Shown here: in pieces, positions 1 through 8,159 of the stretch
Position numbering within the stretch: position 1 is the first letter of the stretch
Layout of the letters: each line of letters opens with the position of its first letter
NCBI RefSeq assembly: GCF_900250115.1
Contig: NZ_LT984803.1
Location: forward strand, 1,577,583 to 1,641,582
Origin: Cupriavidus taiwanensis
Lineage (GTDB): Bacteria; Pseudomonadota; Gammaproteobacteria; Burkholderiales; Burkholderiaceae
Reading direction: 5' to 3'
DNA length: 64,000 nt
The notes under the pieces: model-generated
The model's input: only the letters and a program-made list of their open reading frames with translations
Told to the model about the DNA's origin: nothing
Databases searched by the model: none
Translations under genes and position numbers: made by a program

Positions 1-369
1 CGAGACCGGCGCGTCGAGCATCAGCAGGCCTTTTTCGGCGAGGCGCTGTGCCAGGGTCTCGGCAAAGCCGGGCGGCACCGTGGCGCTGGCGATCACCAGC
101 TTGCCCGGCTGCATCGCCGCCACGGCACCGTCGGCGCCGAACAGCACGGCCTCGGTCTGCTGCGCGTTGACCACCAGCGTCAGCACCACCTCGCAGTGGC
201 TGCCCAGTTCGGCGGGCGAGGCGCACGGCACGCCGCCGGCATCGGCAAAGCGCTGCAGCACTTCGGCACGCAGGTCGCAGGCATGCACGTTGAAACCGGC
301 CCGCAGCAGCGACTGCGCGACACCAAAGCCCATGGCACCAAGGCCGATGACGCCGATATTCCTGGACAT
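1..369 (-). CDS. ltnD: NAD-dependent 3-hydroxyacid dehydrogenase, L-threonate dehydrogenase type (5' part)
   Basis: Only the first 123 codons are in the window; the gene runs off the left edge. The product starts MSRNIGVIGLGAMGFGVAQS, a Rossmann fold with a GLGAMG dinucleotide-binding motif at about residues 8-13. The visible part ends in DAPVS, the beginning of the substrate-binding signature of the 3-hydroxyisobutyrate/6-phosphogluconate dehydrogenase family. Such enzymes oxidise a beta-hydroxyacid with NAD in the cytoplasm. The L-threonate dehydrogenase (LtnD) assignment is inferred from general resemblance and from the GntR/FCD regulator just upstream on the same strand, with a 48-bp gap. 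It could instead be a tartronate semialdehyde or 3-hydroxyisobutyrate enzyme. The start is the ATG complement at 367-369. Confidence 0.75.
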   Translation of the reverse strand, partial: MSRNIGVIGLGAMGFGVAQSLLRAGFNVHACDLRAEVLQRFADAGGVPCASPAELGSHCEVVLTLVVNAQQTEAVLFGADGAVAAMQPGKLVIASATVPPGFAETLAQRLAEKGLLMLDAPVS

Positions 370-417
370 AGGGACTCCCTGAAACAGATTCGGATGATTC
401 GGTGCTAGCGGCGCGCT

Positions 418-1164
418 TCAGTTGGTGGCGCCGCGCTGGTTACCGCTCTTGTCGCCGCTCTCGTCGGCGCCCAGCTGGGCCAGCCGGTGCGCGGCGTTGT
501 ACATGTGGTTCTGCGCGGCATTGCGCGCGGCCAGCGGGTCACCGGCGCGGATCGCGGCGACGATGGCCTGGTGTTCCTCGCGCACCTGGCGCGAAAAGTC
601 CGCGCGCCGCGCCTCGTTGGTGCGGGTCACGCGCGTGGCGGCTTCCAGGTACTGGCTCAGGAATTCGAGCGTCTTGAGGAAATAAGGGTTGCCGGTCGCT
701 TCGGCGATGGCGCGGTGGAAGCCCACGTCCTCGGCGACGCCGTCGCCACCCTGCGCCACCACCTCGTCGAGCCGGGCCAGCGCGGCGTCGATCGCCGCCA
801 TCGAGGCATCGGTGCGGCGCCGGGCCGCCTGCGCGGCGACCTCGGCCTCGATCGCCCGGCGCAGCTCGACGATCTGCAGCACGGATTCCAGCGTGCCGGT
901 GTCGGTGTAGTCGATGCGCAGCGGCCGGATGCCGGCCTGCAGCGTCACGAACACGCCGCTGCCCTGGCGCGACTCGACCACGCCTTCGTATTTGAGCCGG
1001 GAGATGGCCTCGCGCACCACGGTGCGGCTGACGCCGAACTCTTCGGACAGCACCGCCTCGGTCGGCAGCTTGGCGCCGCGGGCGAAGGCGCCGCTCTGGA
1101 TCTTGTCCAGCAGCTGTTCGGCGACGTTGTCGGTCAGGGCACGGGCAGGGACTTTCTGGAACAC
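418..1164 (-). CDS. GntR-family transcriptional regulator, FadR/FCD subfamily
   Basis: The 248-residue protein has an N-terminal winged helix (about residues 8-73, including EEFGVSRTVVREAISRL) followed by an all-helical FCD effector domain. The metal-ligand pattern of FCD domains is visible: His150 with Asp146 nearby, His198 and His220. FCD regulators bind small carboxylates, often with a metal, and usually repress catabolic operons. The gene lies directly upstream of, and on the same strand as, the threonate-type dehydrogenase at 1-369, so it probably controls that sugar-acid pathway and itself. Its length is normal for the family. Confidence 0.9.
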   Translation of the reverse strand: MFQKVPARALTDNVAEQLLDKIQSGAFARGAKLPTEAVLSEEFGVSRTVVREAISRLKYEGVVESRQGSGVFVTLQAGIRPLRIDYTDTGTLESVLQIVELRRAIEAEVAAQAARRRTDASMAAIDAALARLDEVVAQGGDGVAEDVGFHRAIAEATGNPYFLKTLEFLSQYLEAATRVTRTNEARRADFSRQVREEHQAIVAAIRAGDPLAARNAAQNHMYNAAHRLAQLGADESGDKSGNQRGATN

Positions 1165-1358
1165 GGCAAGTTTCCCGGTGATGCGGTAATCAGGTCATCA
1201 TACAAATTTGCTATACGGCTGCCGATCCCAGGTAAACCCTGACATGGTGCAGATGGACAGGGAATAGTGCGGACAGCGCTCCACATTGGTGCGGCTGCTA
1301 TGGGTCCGGTCCTGGCGTATCATTGGCGCCCGCCTTCCACTTGCCCGCTTTCACCGCC
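1165..1358. promoter_or_regulatory. Divergent intergenic region between the gntR regulator and a GNAT gene
   Basis: This 194-bp gap separates the leftward regulator from the rightward acetyltransferase. It has an AT-rich patch at about 1195-1216. On the minus strand the hexamer TATGAT (1202 down to 1197) could be a -10 box for the regulator, but the hexamer 17 bp upstream matches the -35 consensus poorly. No convincing promoter was seen for the rightward gene. The GntR protein probably binds here; that is inference. Confidence 0.3.
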
Positions 1359-1787
1359 ATGCCCGCCACAGTGCTGATCTGTCCCTGGTCCGAAGCCCGC
1401 GAACGCGCGCGCGCCATCCGCTACAACGTTTTTGTCGAGGAGCAGGGTGTGCCGGTGGAACTGGAGTGGGACGAATGGGACGAGCCCAGCTGGCACGCGC
1501 TGGCGCTGGCCGACGACGGCACGCCACTGGCCACCGGCCGGCTGCTGCCCGACGGCCATATCGGCCGCATGGCGGTGCTGAAGCCGGCGCGCGGCAGCGG
1601 CGTCGGCGCGCTGGTGCTGGAGGCGCTGATGCGCAAGGCCGAACAGCTGGGGTATCCGGAACTGGTGCTCAACGCGCAGACCCACGCGGCGCCGTTCTAC
1701 GCGCGCGTGGGCTTCGAGCAGGTGGGGCCGGAATTCGAAGAGGCGGGCATCCCGCACGTGGAGATGCGCAAGCGCCTGCCGGGATAA
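1359..1787 (+). CDS. GNAT-family N-acetyltransferase (ElaA/YjcF-like)
   Basis: The 142-residue protein is a compact acetyl-CoA-dependent N-acyltransferase. The N-terminal segment RARAIRYNVFVEEQGVP is typical of the YjcF/ElaA-like GNAT group. An acetyl-CoA-binding loop resembling R-x-x-G-x-G is seen at ARGSGVGALV, and the C-terminal HAAPFYARVGFEQ segment is the usual GNAT helix-strand end. The ATG at 1359 was preferred to a TTG at 1323 because homology-like sequence begins there. The substrate is unknown. The stop codon TAA (1785-1787) lies inside the first unit of an 8-bp tandem repeat, so changes in repeat number would not alter this protein. Confidence 0.85.
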   Translation: MPATVLICPWSEARERARAIRYNVFVEEQGVPVELEWDEWDEPSWHALALADDGTPLATGRLLPDGHIGRMAVLKPARGSGVGALVLEALMRKAEQLGYPELVLNAQTHAAPFYARVGFEQVGPEFEEAGIPHVEMRKRLPG

Positions 1788-1878
1788 GGCGATAAGGCGA
1801 TAAGGCGATAAGGCGATAAGGCGATAAGGCGATAAGGCGATAAGGCGATAAGGCGATAAGGCGATAAGGCGATAAGGC
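1783..1878. repeat. Tandem repeat, 12 perfect copies of the 8-mer GATAAGGC
   Basis: Twelve exact, uninterrupted copies of GATAAGGC fill these 96 bp between the GNAT gene and the oppositely oriented NRDE gene. The first copy supplies the GNAT stop codon, and the array ends 13 bp before the NRDE stop codon. Perfect identity suggests recent slippage, so the locus is a likely variable-number tandem repeat. It does not resemble an intrinsic terminator. Confidence 0.97.
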
Positions 1879-1891
1879 GCCGGCGCGGCGC

Positions 1892-2719
1892 TCAGCGCGG
1901 CGCCGGCACGATGCCGGTGTCGCGCGACAGGTTCAGCGTGCCGTGGTATGCCACGTCGCCGATGCGGCCGTCGGCGTCGAAGCTGCGCTCGTTCAGGTCG
2001 AAGCGCCCGTCGTGGCGGATGCGCAGTACCGTGCTGGCGCGCGTGCCGTACATCGGCGAGCGGATAAAGGCGGACGACAGCAGCTTTTCCCACTCCGGCG
2101 CCACGCCGGTGGCGGGCAGCTCGAAATCGGCGGCCTGGCGTTCGTCGGCCAGCATCTGCAGGTAGGGTTCGGCGCTGGCGGTGGCCTGGCCGCTGTCGGC
2201 GGCCAGTACTTCGGCCAGCGCGCCGACGCGGCTGCGCACCTTGGGCCAGGGCGTATCGAGCAGCGCGTTGGACAAGCCGTACAGGCCCGGACGCAGCCGC
2301 TGCGGCTGGCGCGACGCCGAGCGGTTGCTGTACCACCACAATTCGCGTAGGTCGCTCGCCAGCAGGTTGAAGCCGTTGTAGCCGCCGTCTTCGCCGGCGA
2401 GGCCGTCGAGGTAGTCGAACGGGGCCGCGTGGCCGCGCAGGAAGCCCGCCACCAGTTCGCCGCGCGAGCGCGCGTCGGTGCGTTTTTCGGAGGGGGCGCG
2501 GTAGTTGGTCAGCGCGGCGAAGCGGCCGTCGGCGTTGACGCCCATCCAGGTGCCGGGCTCGCCGATGACCTCGGCGAGGTCGCGGCCGGCCAGCACCTGG
2601 GGCGCATCCTGCCACCAGTGCGCGGCCGCCGCAGGGCGGGCATAGAATTCATCGCGGTTGCCGGCGACGACCAGGGCATAGTCCGGGTGGGATTGCCAGG
2701 CAACCAGGATCAGACACAT
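1892..2719 (-). CDS. NRDE/TANGO2 family protein (DUF833)
   Basis: The 275-residue product begins MCLILVAW and carries the family-defining N-R-D-E tetrapeptide in GNRDEFYARP at about residues 20-29. A cysteine directly after the initiator Met is typical of N-terminal nucleophile folds, to which this family is related; a catalytic role for Cys2 is inference. TANGO2 proteins have been linked to haem or lipid handling in eukaryotes, but the bacterial role is not settled. The start at 2719 (complement CAT at 2717-2719) was chosen over an upstream in-frame ATG at 2764 because the family starts at M-C. It is transcribed toward the 8-bp repeat array. Confidence 0.88.
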   Translation of the reverse strand: MCLILVAWQSHPDYALVVAGNRDEFYARPAAAAHWWQDAPQVLAGRDLAEVIGEPGTWMGVNADGRFAALTNYRAPSEKRTDARSRGELVAGFLRGHAAPFDYLDGLAGEDGGYNGFNLLASDLRELWWYSNRSASRQPQRLRPGLYGLSNALLDTPWPKVRSRVGALAEVLAADSGQATASAEPYLQMLADERQAADFELPATGVAPEWEKLLSSAFIRSPMYGTRASTVLRIRHDGRFDLNERSFDADGRIGDVAYHGTLNLSRDTGIVPAPR

Positions 2720-2808
2720 CGTTTTGCTTCCTTTGCCGGGGGACCGCGCCAGCGGTTCCCGCATACTTCAGTCCGACGGCGCCCGCGCGACGTCGTGTCA
2801 TCAGGCGC

Positions 2809-3099
2809 CTACAGCACGTCCAGGTCGATAAAGTGTTCGGTGCGCCGCTCGCCTTCGACCCACTGGTCCAGCCCGCTCTGTCGCCACAGCCCTTCGAGCG
2901 TGGCATCGAACGCGGGCGGCACGTCGGCGTAGCATTCCATCCAGGTCTGCACGCCGGCGCGGGTTTCCGGCCTGCGCATCAGCGTACCACCAATTCCGGT
3001 GGCTTCGGCCACCGTTTCCATCCAGCGATGCCAGTGCGGCAGCGCCTCGGCGGCGACGGCCTCCGGCACACGGAAATAGACGTAGAGGTGAGCGCTCAT
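2809..3099 (-). CDS. DUF4936 family protein
   Basis: This 96-residue cytoplasmic protein starts MSAHLYVYFRVPEA and contains GTLMRRPETRAGVQTWMECY. It resembles the short DUF4936 family, a ferredoxin-like alpha/beta fold of unknown function found mainly in betaproteobacteria. It follows ygfZ on the same strand with only 17 bp between them, so the two are probably co-transcribed. The start is the ATG at 3099. No catalytic residues can be assigned. Confidence 0.75.
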   Translation of the reverse strand: MSAHLYVYFRVPEAVAAEALPHWHRWMETVAEATGIGGTLMRRPETRAGVQTWMECYADVPPAFDATLEGLWRQSGLDQWVEGERRTEHFIDLDVL

Positions 3100-3116
3100 G
3101 GCGGCTCCCGTGGCAA

Positions 3117-4133
3117 TCAGCCGGCGGCCTGCGCGGCTTCCCCCAGCGGCACCGCGTAGGGCAGGGTGGCGGTGGCCACCGGCGCGCCCTCGGCGCTGCC
3201 CAGGCGCAGCACGCTGCCGGCGGCATCGATCTTCAGTTCGGCCAGCCCGGCCCAGCCGCCATCGGGCGCGGGCGCGGCGTTGACGATCATGCCGCAGGGC
3301 TGGCCCGGATCTTCCGGTCGATAGATCTCGGTCGCGGGGGCGGGCACCTCGCCTTCGCCTTGCACCAGCCACATGCGGCGCTTGAGCGTGCCGCGGTACT
3401 GGCTGCGCGCCACCACTTCCTGGCCGGGATAGCAGCCCTTGCGGAAGTTGACGCCGCCGACCAGCTCGAAATTGATCATCTGCGGCACGAACTGCTCCTG
3501 CGTCGCGGCGACGATGCGGGGCAGGCCCGATTGCACTTCGAGCCAGTCCCACAACGCCGGCGCGGCGGCTGCCAGCGTGGCCGACAGTGCCGCGCGCACC
3601 GCGTCGGCGCGCTCGGCCGGCAGCACCAGCTGCCAGCGCGGCCGGCCGGCGCTGTCCGGCAGGCGGATCACGGTGGCGCCATCGGCCGCGGCCACGGCAA
3701 AGGCGGCTTCGGGCGCGGCCAGCCCGGCCGCGGCCAGCGCCCGGGCGGCGCCGGCGCCGGCGACGCCGAGGATGACGTGGGTCGGGGTGATATCGGACAG
3801 CCGGGCCTTGGCGCGCAGCACGAACATCGACAGCCGCTTCTGCACCGCGGCCTGGATCTCGGCCGACAGCTGCAGCACGATGCCGTCGGCGTCGCGCCAC
3901 ATCAGGAAGGTGGCCAGCAGCCGGCCCTTGGGCGAGCAGTAGCCGGCCAGGCGCGCCGTGCCCGGCGCCAGGTCTTCGACCGCGTTGGTCAGCTGGGTGT
4001 GCAGGAAGCTGGCGGCATCGTCGCCCGCAACGCGAACGAGGCCGAGCCCGGCCGGGGCGCAGACCACGCCGCCGGCCTGCAGCGCGTCAAGGTTGGCGGC
4101 GAGTTGCTGGGCTTGGGGATTCAATGCTGGCAT
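3117..4133 (-). CDS. ygfZ: Folate-binding protein YgfZ (Fe-S cluster maintenance)
   Basis: The 338-residue protein is a GcvT-like tetrahydrofolate-binding protein that supports assembly or repair of certain iron-sulfur enzymes. Its diagnostic signature K-G-C-Y-x-G-Q-E (RKGCYPGQEVVARSQYRG) is present at about residues 228-246, with the conserved cysteine intact. An upstream in-frame ATG at 4226 exists, but the sequence before MPALNPQAQQ is unlike the family, so 4133 is taken as the start. It is divergent from mltG and probably co-transcribed with the DUF4936 gene downstream. Confidence 0.92.
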   Translation of the reverse strand: MPALNPQAQQLAANLDALQAGGVVCAPAGLGLVRVAGDDAASFLHTQLTNAVEDLAPGTARLAGYCSPKGRLLATFLMWRDADGIVLQLSAEIQAAVQKRLSMFVLRAKARLSDITPTHVILGVAGAGAARALAAAGLAAPEAAFAVAAADGATVIRLPDSAGRPRWQLVLPAERADAVRAALSATLAAAAPALWDWLEVQSGLPRIVAATQEQFVPQMINFELVGGVNFRKGCYPGQEVVARSQYRGTLKRRMWLVQGEGEVPAPATEIYRPEDPGQPCGMIVNAAPAPDGGWAGLAELKIDAAGSVLRLGSAEGAPVATATLPYAVPLGEAAQAAG

Positions 4134-4351
4134 TGCGAGGCAGTCGTCGAGGCAAATCGGGTAGGAAAGAAAACGGGCCGCACCGACGGTGCGCGGCGCC
4201 GGGCGCGCGGGAGGCGCCGGCGCCACGGCTCACGGTCGGTGCCAGGCTGCCGGTTATTATATGGGGCTATGAGATTTTCGGCCGGCGCCGGCGGCTGCCG
4301 CGGCGCATCCTTGCCCCGGCGGTGCCGGGGGGCGGTCGCGACGACTGATAC
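4134..4351. promoter_or_regulatory. Divergent promoter region between ygfZ and mltG
   Basis: This 218-bp gap has one AT-rich stretch around 4252-4278. On the minus strand a perfect TATAAT hexamer lies at 4261 down to 4256, a possible -10 for ygfZ. On the plus strand TATTAT at 4255-4260 could serve mltG. Neither has a good -35 match at 16-18 bp, so the assignment is tentative. Confidence 0.35.
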
Positions 4352-5347
4352 ATGAAACGTTTATTCCTCAGCCTTGGGCTTGCCGTGCTGGTGTTCGCGC
4401 TGGCGGCCGTGGGCGGCTTTGCGTGGTGGGCCAATCAGCCGGTGTCGCTGGTCAAGTCGCCGGTGGAAGTGGTGATCAAGCCCAATTCCGGCGTGGCCAG
4501 CGTCGGCCGGCAGATCCAGCGCGGCGGCGTGGGCATGGATCCGCGCCTGTTCGTGCTGCTGGCGCGCCTGACCGGGCATGGCGCGGACCTGAAGGCCGGC
4601 GGCTATGAGTTCGAAACCGGCGCCACGCCGCTGTCGATCATCGGCAAGCTTGCGCGCGGCGAGGTCACGCACTACGTGGTCACGGTGATCGAGGGCTGGG
4701 AATTCCGCAAGATGCGCGCCGCGGTCGATGCCAGCCCGGCGCTGCGCCACGACACGCGCGCCATGTCCGACGCCGAACTGATGAAGGCCATCGGCGCGAC
4801 CGAGGTTTCGCCCGAGGGGCTGTTTTTCCCCGACACCTACCTGTTCGCGCGCGGCAGCAGCGACCTCGAGCTGTACAAGCGCGCCTACCGCGCCATGCAG
4901 CGCCGCCTGAACGAGGCCTGGAACGCGCGCTCGCCCGACCTGCCCTACAAGACCCCGTACGAGGCGCTGGTGATGGCGTCGATCGTCGAGAAGGAAACCG
5001 GCCAGGCCGCCGAACGCCCGATGATCGCCGCGGTGTTCATCAACCGGCTGCGCAAGAACATGCTGCTGCAGACCGACCCCACCGTGATCTACGGCCTGGG
5101 CGAGGCCTTCGACGGCGACCTGCGCAAGCGCGACCTGCAGGCCGACACCCCGTACAATACCTACACCCGCACCGGCCTGCCGCCCACGCCGATCGCGCTG
5201 CCGGGGCTGGCCTCGCTGGCGGCGGCGACCACGCCGGCGCCGTCCGACGCGCTGTACTTCGTCGCCCGCGGCGACGGCAGCAGCCATTTCTCCAACTCGC
5301 TACCCGAACACAACCGCGCGGTCGACAAGTACCAGCGCGGCAAATAG
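4352..5347 (+). CDS. mltG: Endolytic murein transglycosylase MltG
   Basis: MltG is an inner-membrane lytic transglycosylase that cuts nascent peptidoglycan glycan strands and is thought to terminate their elongation. The 331-residue protein has one N-terminal membrane anchor (about residues 5-28), a LysM-like region, and the YceG catalytic domain. The signature [10 protein letters not shown] is present, with the presumed catalytic glutamate at residue 213. The C-terminal region ([29 protein letters not shown]) also matches the family. tmk follows after 7 bp, an arrangement shared by many proteobacteria. Confidence 0.96.
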   Translation: MKRLFLSLGLAVLVFALAAVGGFAWWANQPVSLVKSPVEVVIKPNSGVASVGRQIQRGGVGMDPRLFVLLARLTGHGADLKAGGYEFETGATPLSIIGKLARGEVTHYVVTVIEGWEFRKMRAAVDASPALRHDTRAMSDAELMKAIGATEVSPEGLFFPDTYLFARGSSDLELYKRAYRAMQRRLNEAWNARSPDLPYKTPYEALVMASIVEKETGQAAERPMIAAVFINRLRKNMLLQTDPTVIYGLGEAFDGDLRKRDLQADTPYNTYTRTGLPPTPIALPGLASLAAATTPAPSDALYFVARGDGSSHFSNSLPEHNRAVDKYQRGK

Positions 5348-5354
5348 GCATTCC

Positions 5355-5966
5355 ATGCGCGGAAAATTCATTACCTTCGAGGGCATCGACGGCGCCGGCA
5401 AGAGCACCCACATCGACTGGGTCGCCGACCGCCTGCGCGCGCGCGCCGACATCGCCGGGGTCGTCACCACGCGCGAGCCCGGCGGCACGTCGCTGGGCGA
5501 AGACCTGCGCCAGATCCTGCTGCATCGCAAGATGCACCTGGAAACCGAGGCGCTGCTGATGTTCGCGGCGCGGCGCGAGCATATCGCCGAAGTCATCGCC
5601 CCGGCGCTGGAGCGCGGAAAGTGGGTCATTTCCGACCGGTTCACCGATGCCACCTTTGCCTACCAGGGCGGCGGCCGGGGCCTCGCCACCGGCCGGCTCG
5701 AAGTGCTGGAAAGCTGGGTCCAGGGCGGCCTGCAGCCGGACCTGACGCTGCTGTTCGACGTGCCGCTGGAAACCGCCAGCGCGCGCCTGGCCGCGGCGCG
5801 CATGCCGGACAAGTTCGAGGCCGAGTCGCGCGCCTTCTTCCAGCGCACCCGCGATGAGTACCTGCGCCGCGCGGCGCAGTCGCCGCAGCGCTTCCGCGTC
5901 ATCGACGCCACGCGCAGCATTGCCGATATTCGCGACGAACTTGAGAAGATCCTCGCAACTATCTGA
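5355..5966 (+). CDS. tmk: Thymidylate kinase
   Basis: This enzyme phosphorylates dTMP to dTDP in the cytoplasm using ATP. The 203-residue length is normal. The P-loop [10 protein letters not shown] is at residues 9-18, the dTMP-binding TREPGGT segment is at about residues 38-44, and the DR-F/T motif ([17 protein letters not shown]) is at about residues 92-108. A lid region rich in arginine ([15 protein letters not shown]) follows. The start is the ATG at 5355, 7 bp after mltG, and holB follows, making an mltG–tmk–holB operon. Confidence 0.97.
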   Translation: MRGKFITFEGIDGAGKSTHIDWVADRLRARADIAGVVTTREPGGTSLGEDLRQILLHRKMHLETEALLMFAARREHIAEVIAPALERGKWVISDRFTDATFAYQGGGRGLATGRLEVLESWVQGGLQPDLTLLFDVPLETASARLAAARMPDKFEAESRAFFQRTRDEYLRRAAQSPQRFRVIDATRSIADIRDELEKILATI

Positions 5967-6043
5967 TTGGCCGGCATTTTCAGCCGGCGTCACGGCAATA
6001 TTCAGTCAGTACTCGAAGTTTGACCGCTAACCTGTTGATTTAC

Positions 6044-7051
6044 ATGCTATATCCCTGGCAGAACGAAGACTGGAAACGGCTCGGCGCGCTGCGCGCGCGG
6101 CTGCCGCATGCCTTGCTGATCCACGGCCAGCAAGGCATCGGCAAGCGCGACCTGGCGCTGCATTTCGCCCAGGGGCTGCTGTGCGAGGCGCCGCTGGCGG
6201 ACGGCCAGCCCTGCGGCCAGTGCGCCGCCTGCCACTGGTTCACCCAGGGCAACCATCCGGACTTCACCGTGGTTCGGCCCGAGGCCCTCGACGCTTCGGC
6301 CGAGGCGGAAACCGACGAAGGCGGCAAGAAGAAGGCCCCCAGCAAGATCATCCGCATGGAGCAGGTGCGCGCGCTGATCGAGGCCGTCGGGGTGGGCACG
6401 CACCGCGCCGGGCTGCGCGTGGTGGTGGTCTATCCGCTCGACGCGCTGCAGGCCGAGGGCGCCAACGCCTTGCTCAAGACGCTGGAAGAACCGCCGCCGT
6501 CGACGGTGTTCCTGCTGGTGACCGACCGCCTCGACCGCATCCTGCCGACCATCCTGTCGCGCTGCCGCCAGTTCCCGGCCCAGCGGCCGACGCCCGAGGC
6601 CGCATTGGCGTGGCTGCGCGGCCAGGGCGTGGCGGATGCCGAGGCCCAGCTGGCGCTGGCCGGCGGCTCGCCGCTGACCGCGCTGCACGCCGCGGAGGCG
6701 GAAGAGCAGCCGCTGCAGCGCTGGCTGGTCGGCCAGCTCGGCGCCGCAGCCGCGTTCGATCCCGCCGCGGCGGCCGAGCAACTGCAGAAGCTGCCGGTGC
6801 CCGCCGTGCTTGGCATCCTGCAGCGCTGGACGTACGATCTGCTGGCGCTGCGCCTGGATGGCGGTGCCACGCCGCGGTACTTCCCCAGGGAGCGGGCCGT
6901 GCTGGTGCGCTGCGCCGGCGCCACCGACGCGCACGGCCTGCAGGCGTTTGCCGCACGCCTGAACGCGCATCGCCGCAGCGAGAACCATCCGCTGGCGGCG
7001 CGGCTGGTGATGGAAGCGGTATTCCTGGAGTACCGGCAACTGTTCCGCTAG
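6044..7051 (+). CDS. holB: DNA polymerase III subunit delta'
   Basis: Delta' is part of the clamp-loader complex that places the sliding clamp on DNA. The 335-residue AAA+ protein starts MLYPWQNEDWKRL, a typical HolB opening, with HGQQGIGKRDLALHFAQGL as the degenerate P-loop. A zinc module of cysteines (CEAPLADGQPCGQCAACHWF, about residues 47-66) follows. The sensor region includes LLKTLEEPPPSTVFLLVTD and LSRCRQF. A TTG at 6020 opens the frame earlier, but the ATG at 6044 gives the usual N-terminus. Confidence 0.95.
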   Translation: MLYPWQNEDWKRLGALRARLPHALLIHGQQGIGKRDLALHFAQGLLCEAPLADGQPCGQCAACHWFTQGNHPDFTVVRPEALDASAEAETDEGGKKKAPSKIIRMEQVRALIEAVGVGTHRAGLRVVVVYPLDALQAEGANALLKTLEEPPPSTVFLLVTDRLDRILPTILSRCRQFPAQRPTPEAALAWLRGQGVADAEAQLALAGGSPLTALHAAEAEEQPLQRWLVGQLGAAAAFDPAAAAEQLQKLPVPAVLGILQRWTYDLLALRLDGGATPRYFPRERAVLVRCAGATDAHGLQAFAARLNAHRRSENHPLAARLVMEAVFLEYRQLFR

Positions 7052-7116
7052 CGCGGCAGGTCGCCGGAGCCAGGCCATAACAACAAGCAGCACGGTCATT
7101 ACTCAGGGGGTCAACC

Positions 7117-7524
7117 ATGAACACTGCAGTCGCCGGCCCGGAGCCGGCCGCGCCGGGGTTTGGCAACGCAACGGGCAGCGGGGCGGCATCGCGCCCCAAC
7201 GTGCTGTCGCTGTCGATCAAGGACCAGGCCGGGCTGTACGCGGCCTATATGCCGTTCCTGGCGCGCGGCGGCATCTTCGTGCCGTCGAACCGGCCGTTCC
7301 GGCTGGGCGAGCAGGTGTTCCTGGTATTGTCGCTGCTGGACCGGCCGCAGAAGTACCAGATCGCGGGCCACGTGGCATGGATCACGCCCGCCGGCACGCC
7401 GATGAAGACGCCGGGGGTCGGCGTGCACCTGCCCGACGACGAAAACGGGCGCAACCTGCGGCGCGCCGTGGAAGAAATCCTGGGCAAGATGCTGGAGTCC
7501 GGGCGCCCCACCCAAACCTTATGA
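7117..7524 (+). CDS. PilZ domain protein (type IV pilus PilZ-like)
   Basis: This 135-residue soluble protein has a PilZ domain at about residues 30-125 (LSLSIKDQAGLYAAYMPFLARGG, GHVAWITP, GVGVHLPDD). The holB-linked PilZ proteins of proteobacteria are needed for type IV pilus formation, and many lack the arginine-rich c-di-GMP motif. No RxxxR is visible before the first strand here, so direct c-di-GMP binding is doubtful. The start ATG at 7117 has a strong Shine-Dalgarno (CAGGGGG at 7104-7110, six bases before it). The gene ends just before a strong terminator. Confidence 0.9.
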   Translation: MNTAVAGPEPAAPGFGNATGSGAASRPNVLSLSIKDQAGLYAAYMPFLARGGIFVPSNRPFRLGEQVFLVLSLLDRPQKYQIAGHVAWITPAGTPMKTPGVGVHLPDDENGRNLRRAVEEILGKMLESGRPTQTL

Positions 7525-7526
7525 AC

Positions 7527-7554
7527 GTTGCGAGGATTCGCTCGCAACCTTTTG
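7527..7554 (+). terminator. Intrinsic terminator after the mltG–tmk–holB–PilZ operon
   Basis: An 8-bp perfect stem (GTTGCGAG 7527-7534 with CTCGCAAC 7541-7548) and a 6-base loop are followed immediately by CTTTT. It begins two bases after the PilZ stop codon, ahead of the next start at 7562. This is a textbook rho-independent terminator. Confidence 0.88.
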
Positions 7555-7561
7555 ATTCTCG

Positions 7562-8068
7562 ATGAATTTTTCGCTGCGTATTGCCGAGCCCCGCGACCTG
7601 CCGGGCATCGTCGCCATCTACAACAGCACCGTGGCTTCGCGCATGGTCACCGCCGATACCGAGCCCGTCACCGTGGCCTCGCGCCAGGCCTGGTTCGACG
7701 CCCACCAGCCCGGGCGCCGTCCGCTGTGGGTGTGCGAAGATGCTGACGGCAGCATGGCCGGCTGGATGAGCTTTTCCGACTTCTACGGGCGCCCGGCCTA
7801 CGGCGCCACCGCCGAGGTGTCGATCTACCTCGACGCGCAGCGGCGCGGCCAGGGCCTGGGGCGCTACCTGCTGCAGCAGGCCATCGAGCACGCGCCCGCG
7901 GTCGGGGTGAACACGCTGCTGGGCTTTATCTTCGGCCACAACGCGCCCAGCCTGGGCCTGTTCGCGGCGCTGGGCTTCACGCGCTGGGGCAACCTGCCGC
8001 GCGTCGCCGTGCTCGACGGCGTCGAGCGCGACCTGATCATCGTCGGTCGCCGCGTGGACGCGGCCTGA
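7562..8068 (+). CDS. GNAT-family N-acetyltransferase (phosphinothricin acetyltransferase-like)
   Basis: This 168-residue protein resembles the Pat/Bar branch of GNAT enzymes, which acetylate phosphinothricin-like amino acid analogues or methionine sulfone/sulfoximine. Visible family marks are RIAEPRDLPGIVAIYN at the start, AEVSIYLDAQRRGQGLGRYLL with the acetyl-CoA pyrophosphate loop (R-R-G-Q-G-L-G), and FIFGHNAPSLGLFAALGF at the C-terminus. The true substrate is not predictable. It starts 8 bp after the terminator stem-loop and T-run, so it probably has its own promoter or receives read-through. Confidence 0.88.
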   Translation: MNFSLRIAEPRDLPGIVAIYNSTVASRMVTADTEPVTVASRQAWFDAHQPGRRPLWVCEDADGSMAGWMSFSDFYGRPAYGATAEVSIYLDAQRRGQGLGRYLLQQAIEHAPAVGVNTLLGFIFGHNAPSLGLFAALGFTRWGNLPRVAVLDGVERDLIIVGRRVDAA

Positions 8069-8069
8069 G

Positions 8070-8128
8070 GGGCCCGACCAAGGGCCCAACCGAGGGCCCA
8101 ACCAAGGACCAACCGAGGGCCAATTGAG
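8070..8128. repeat. Degenerate tandem repeat, about five copies of a 12-mer
   Basis: Units related to GGGCCCAACCRA repeat directly after the GNAT stop codon. They lie at 8070-8081, 8082-8093, 8094-8105, 8106-8116 (one base short) and 8117-8128 (diverged). The array occupies most of the 91-bp gap before tatD. Each of the first three units contains the palindrome GGGCCC. No function is evident. Confidence 0.85.
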
Positions 8129-8159
8129 CACCAGCTGAAGGCCGCACCAGAGAATTCCC

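Noticed and set aside
1783..1878. CRISPR-like array
   Set aside because: Units are 8 bp with no spacers; it is a simple tandem repeat.
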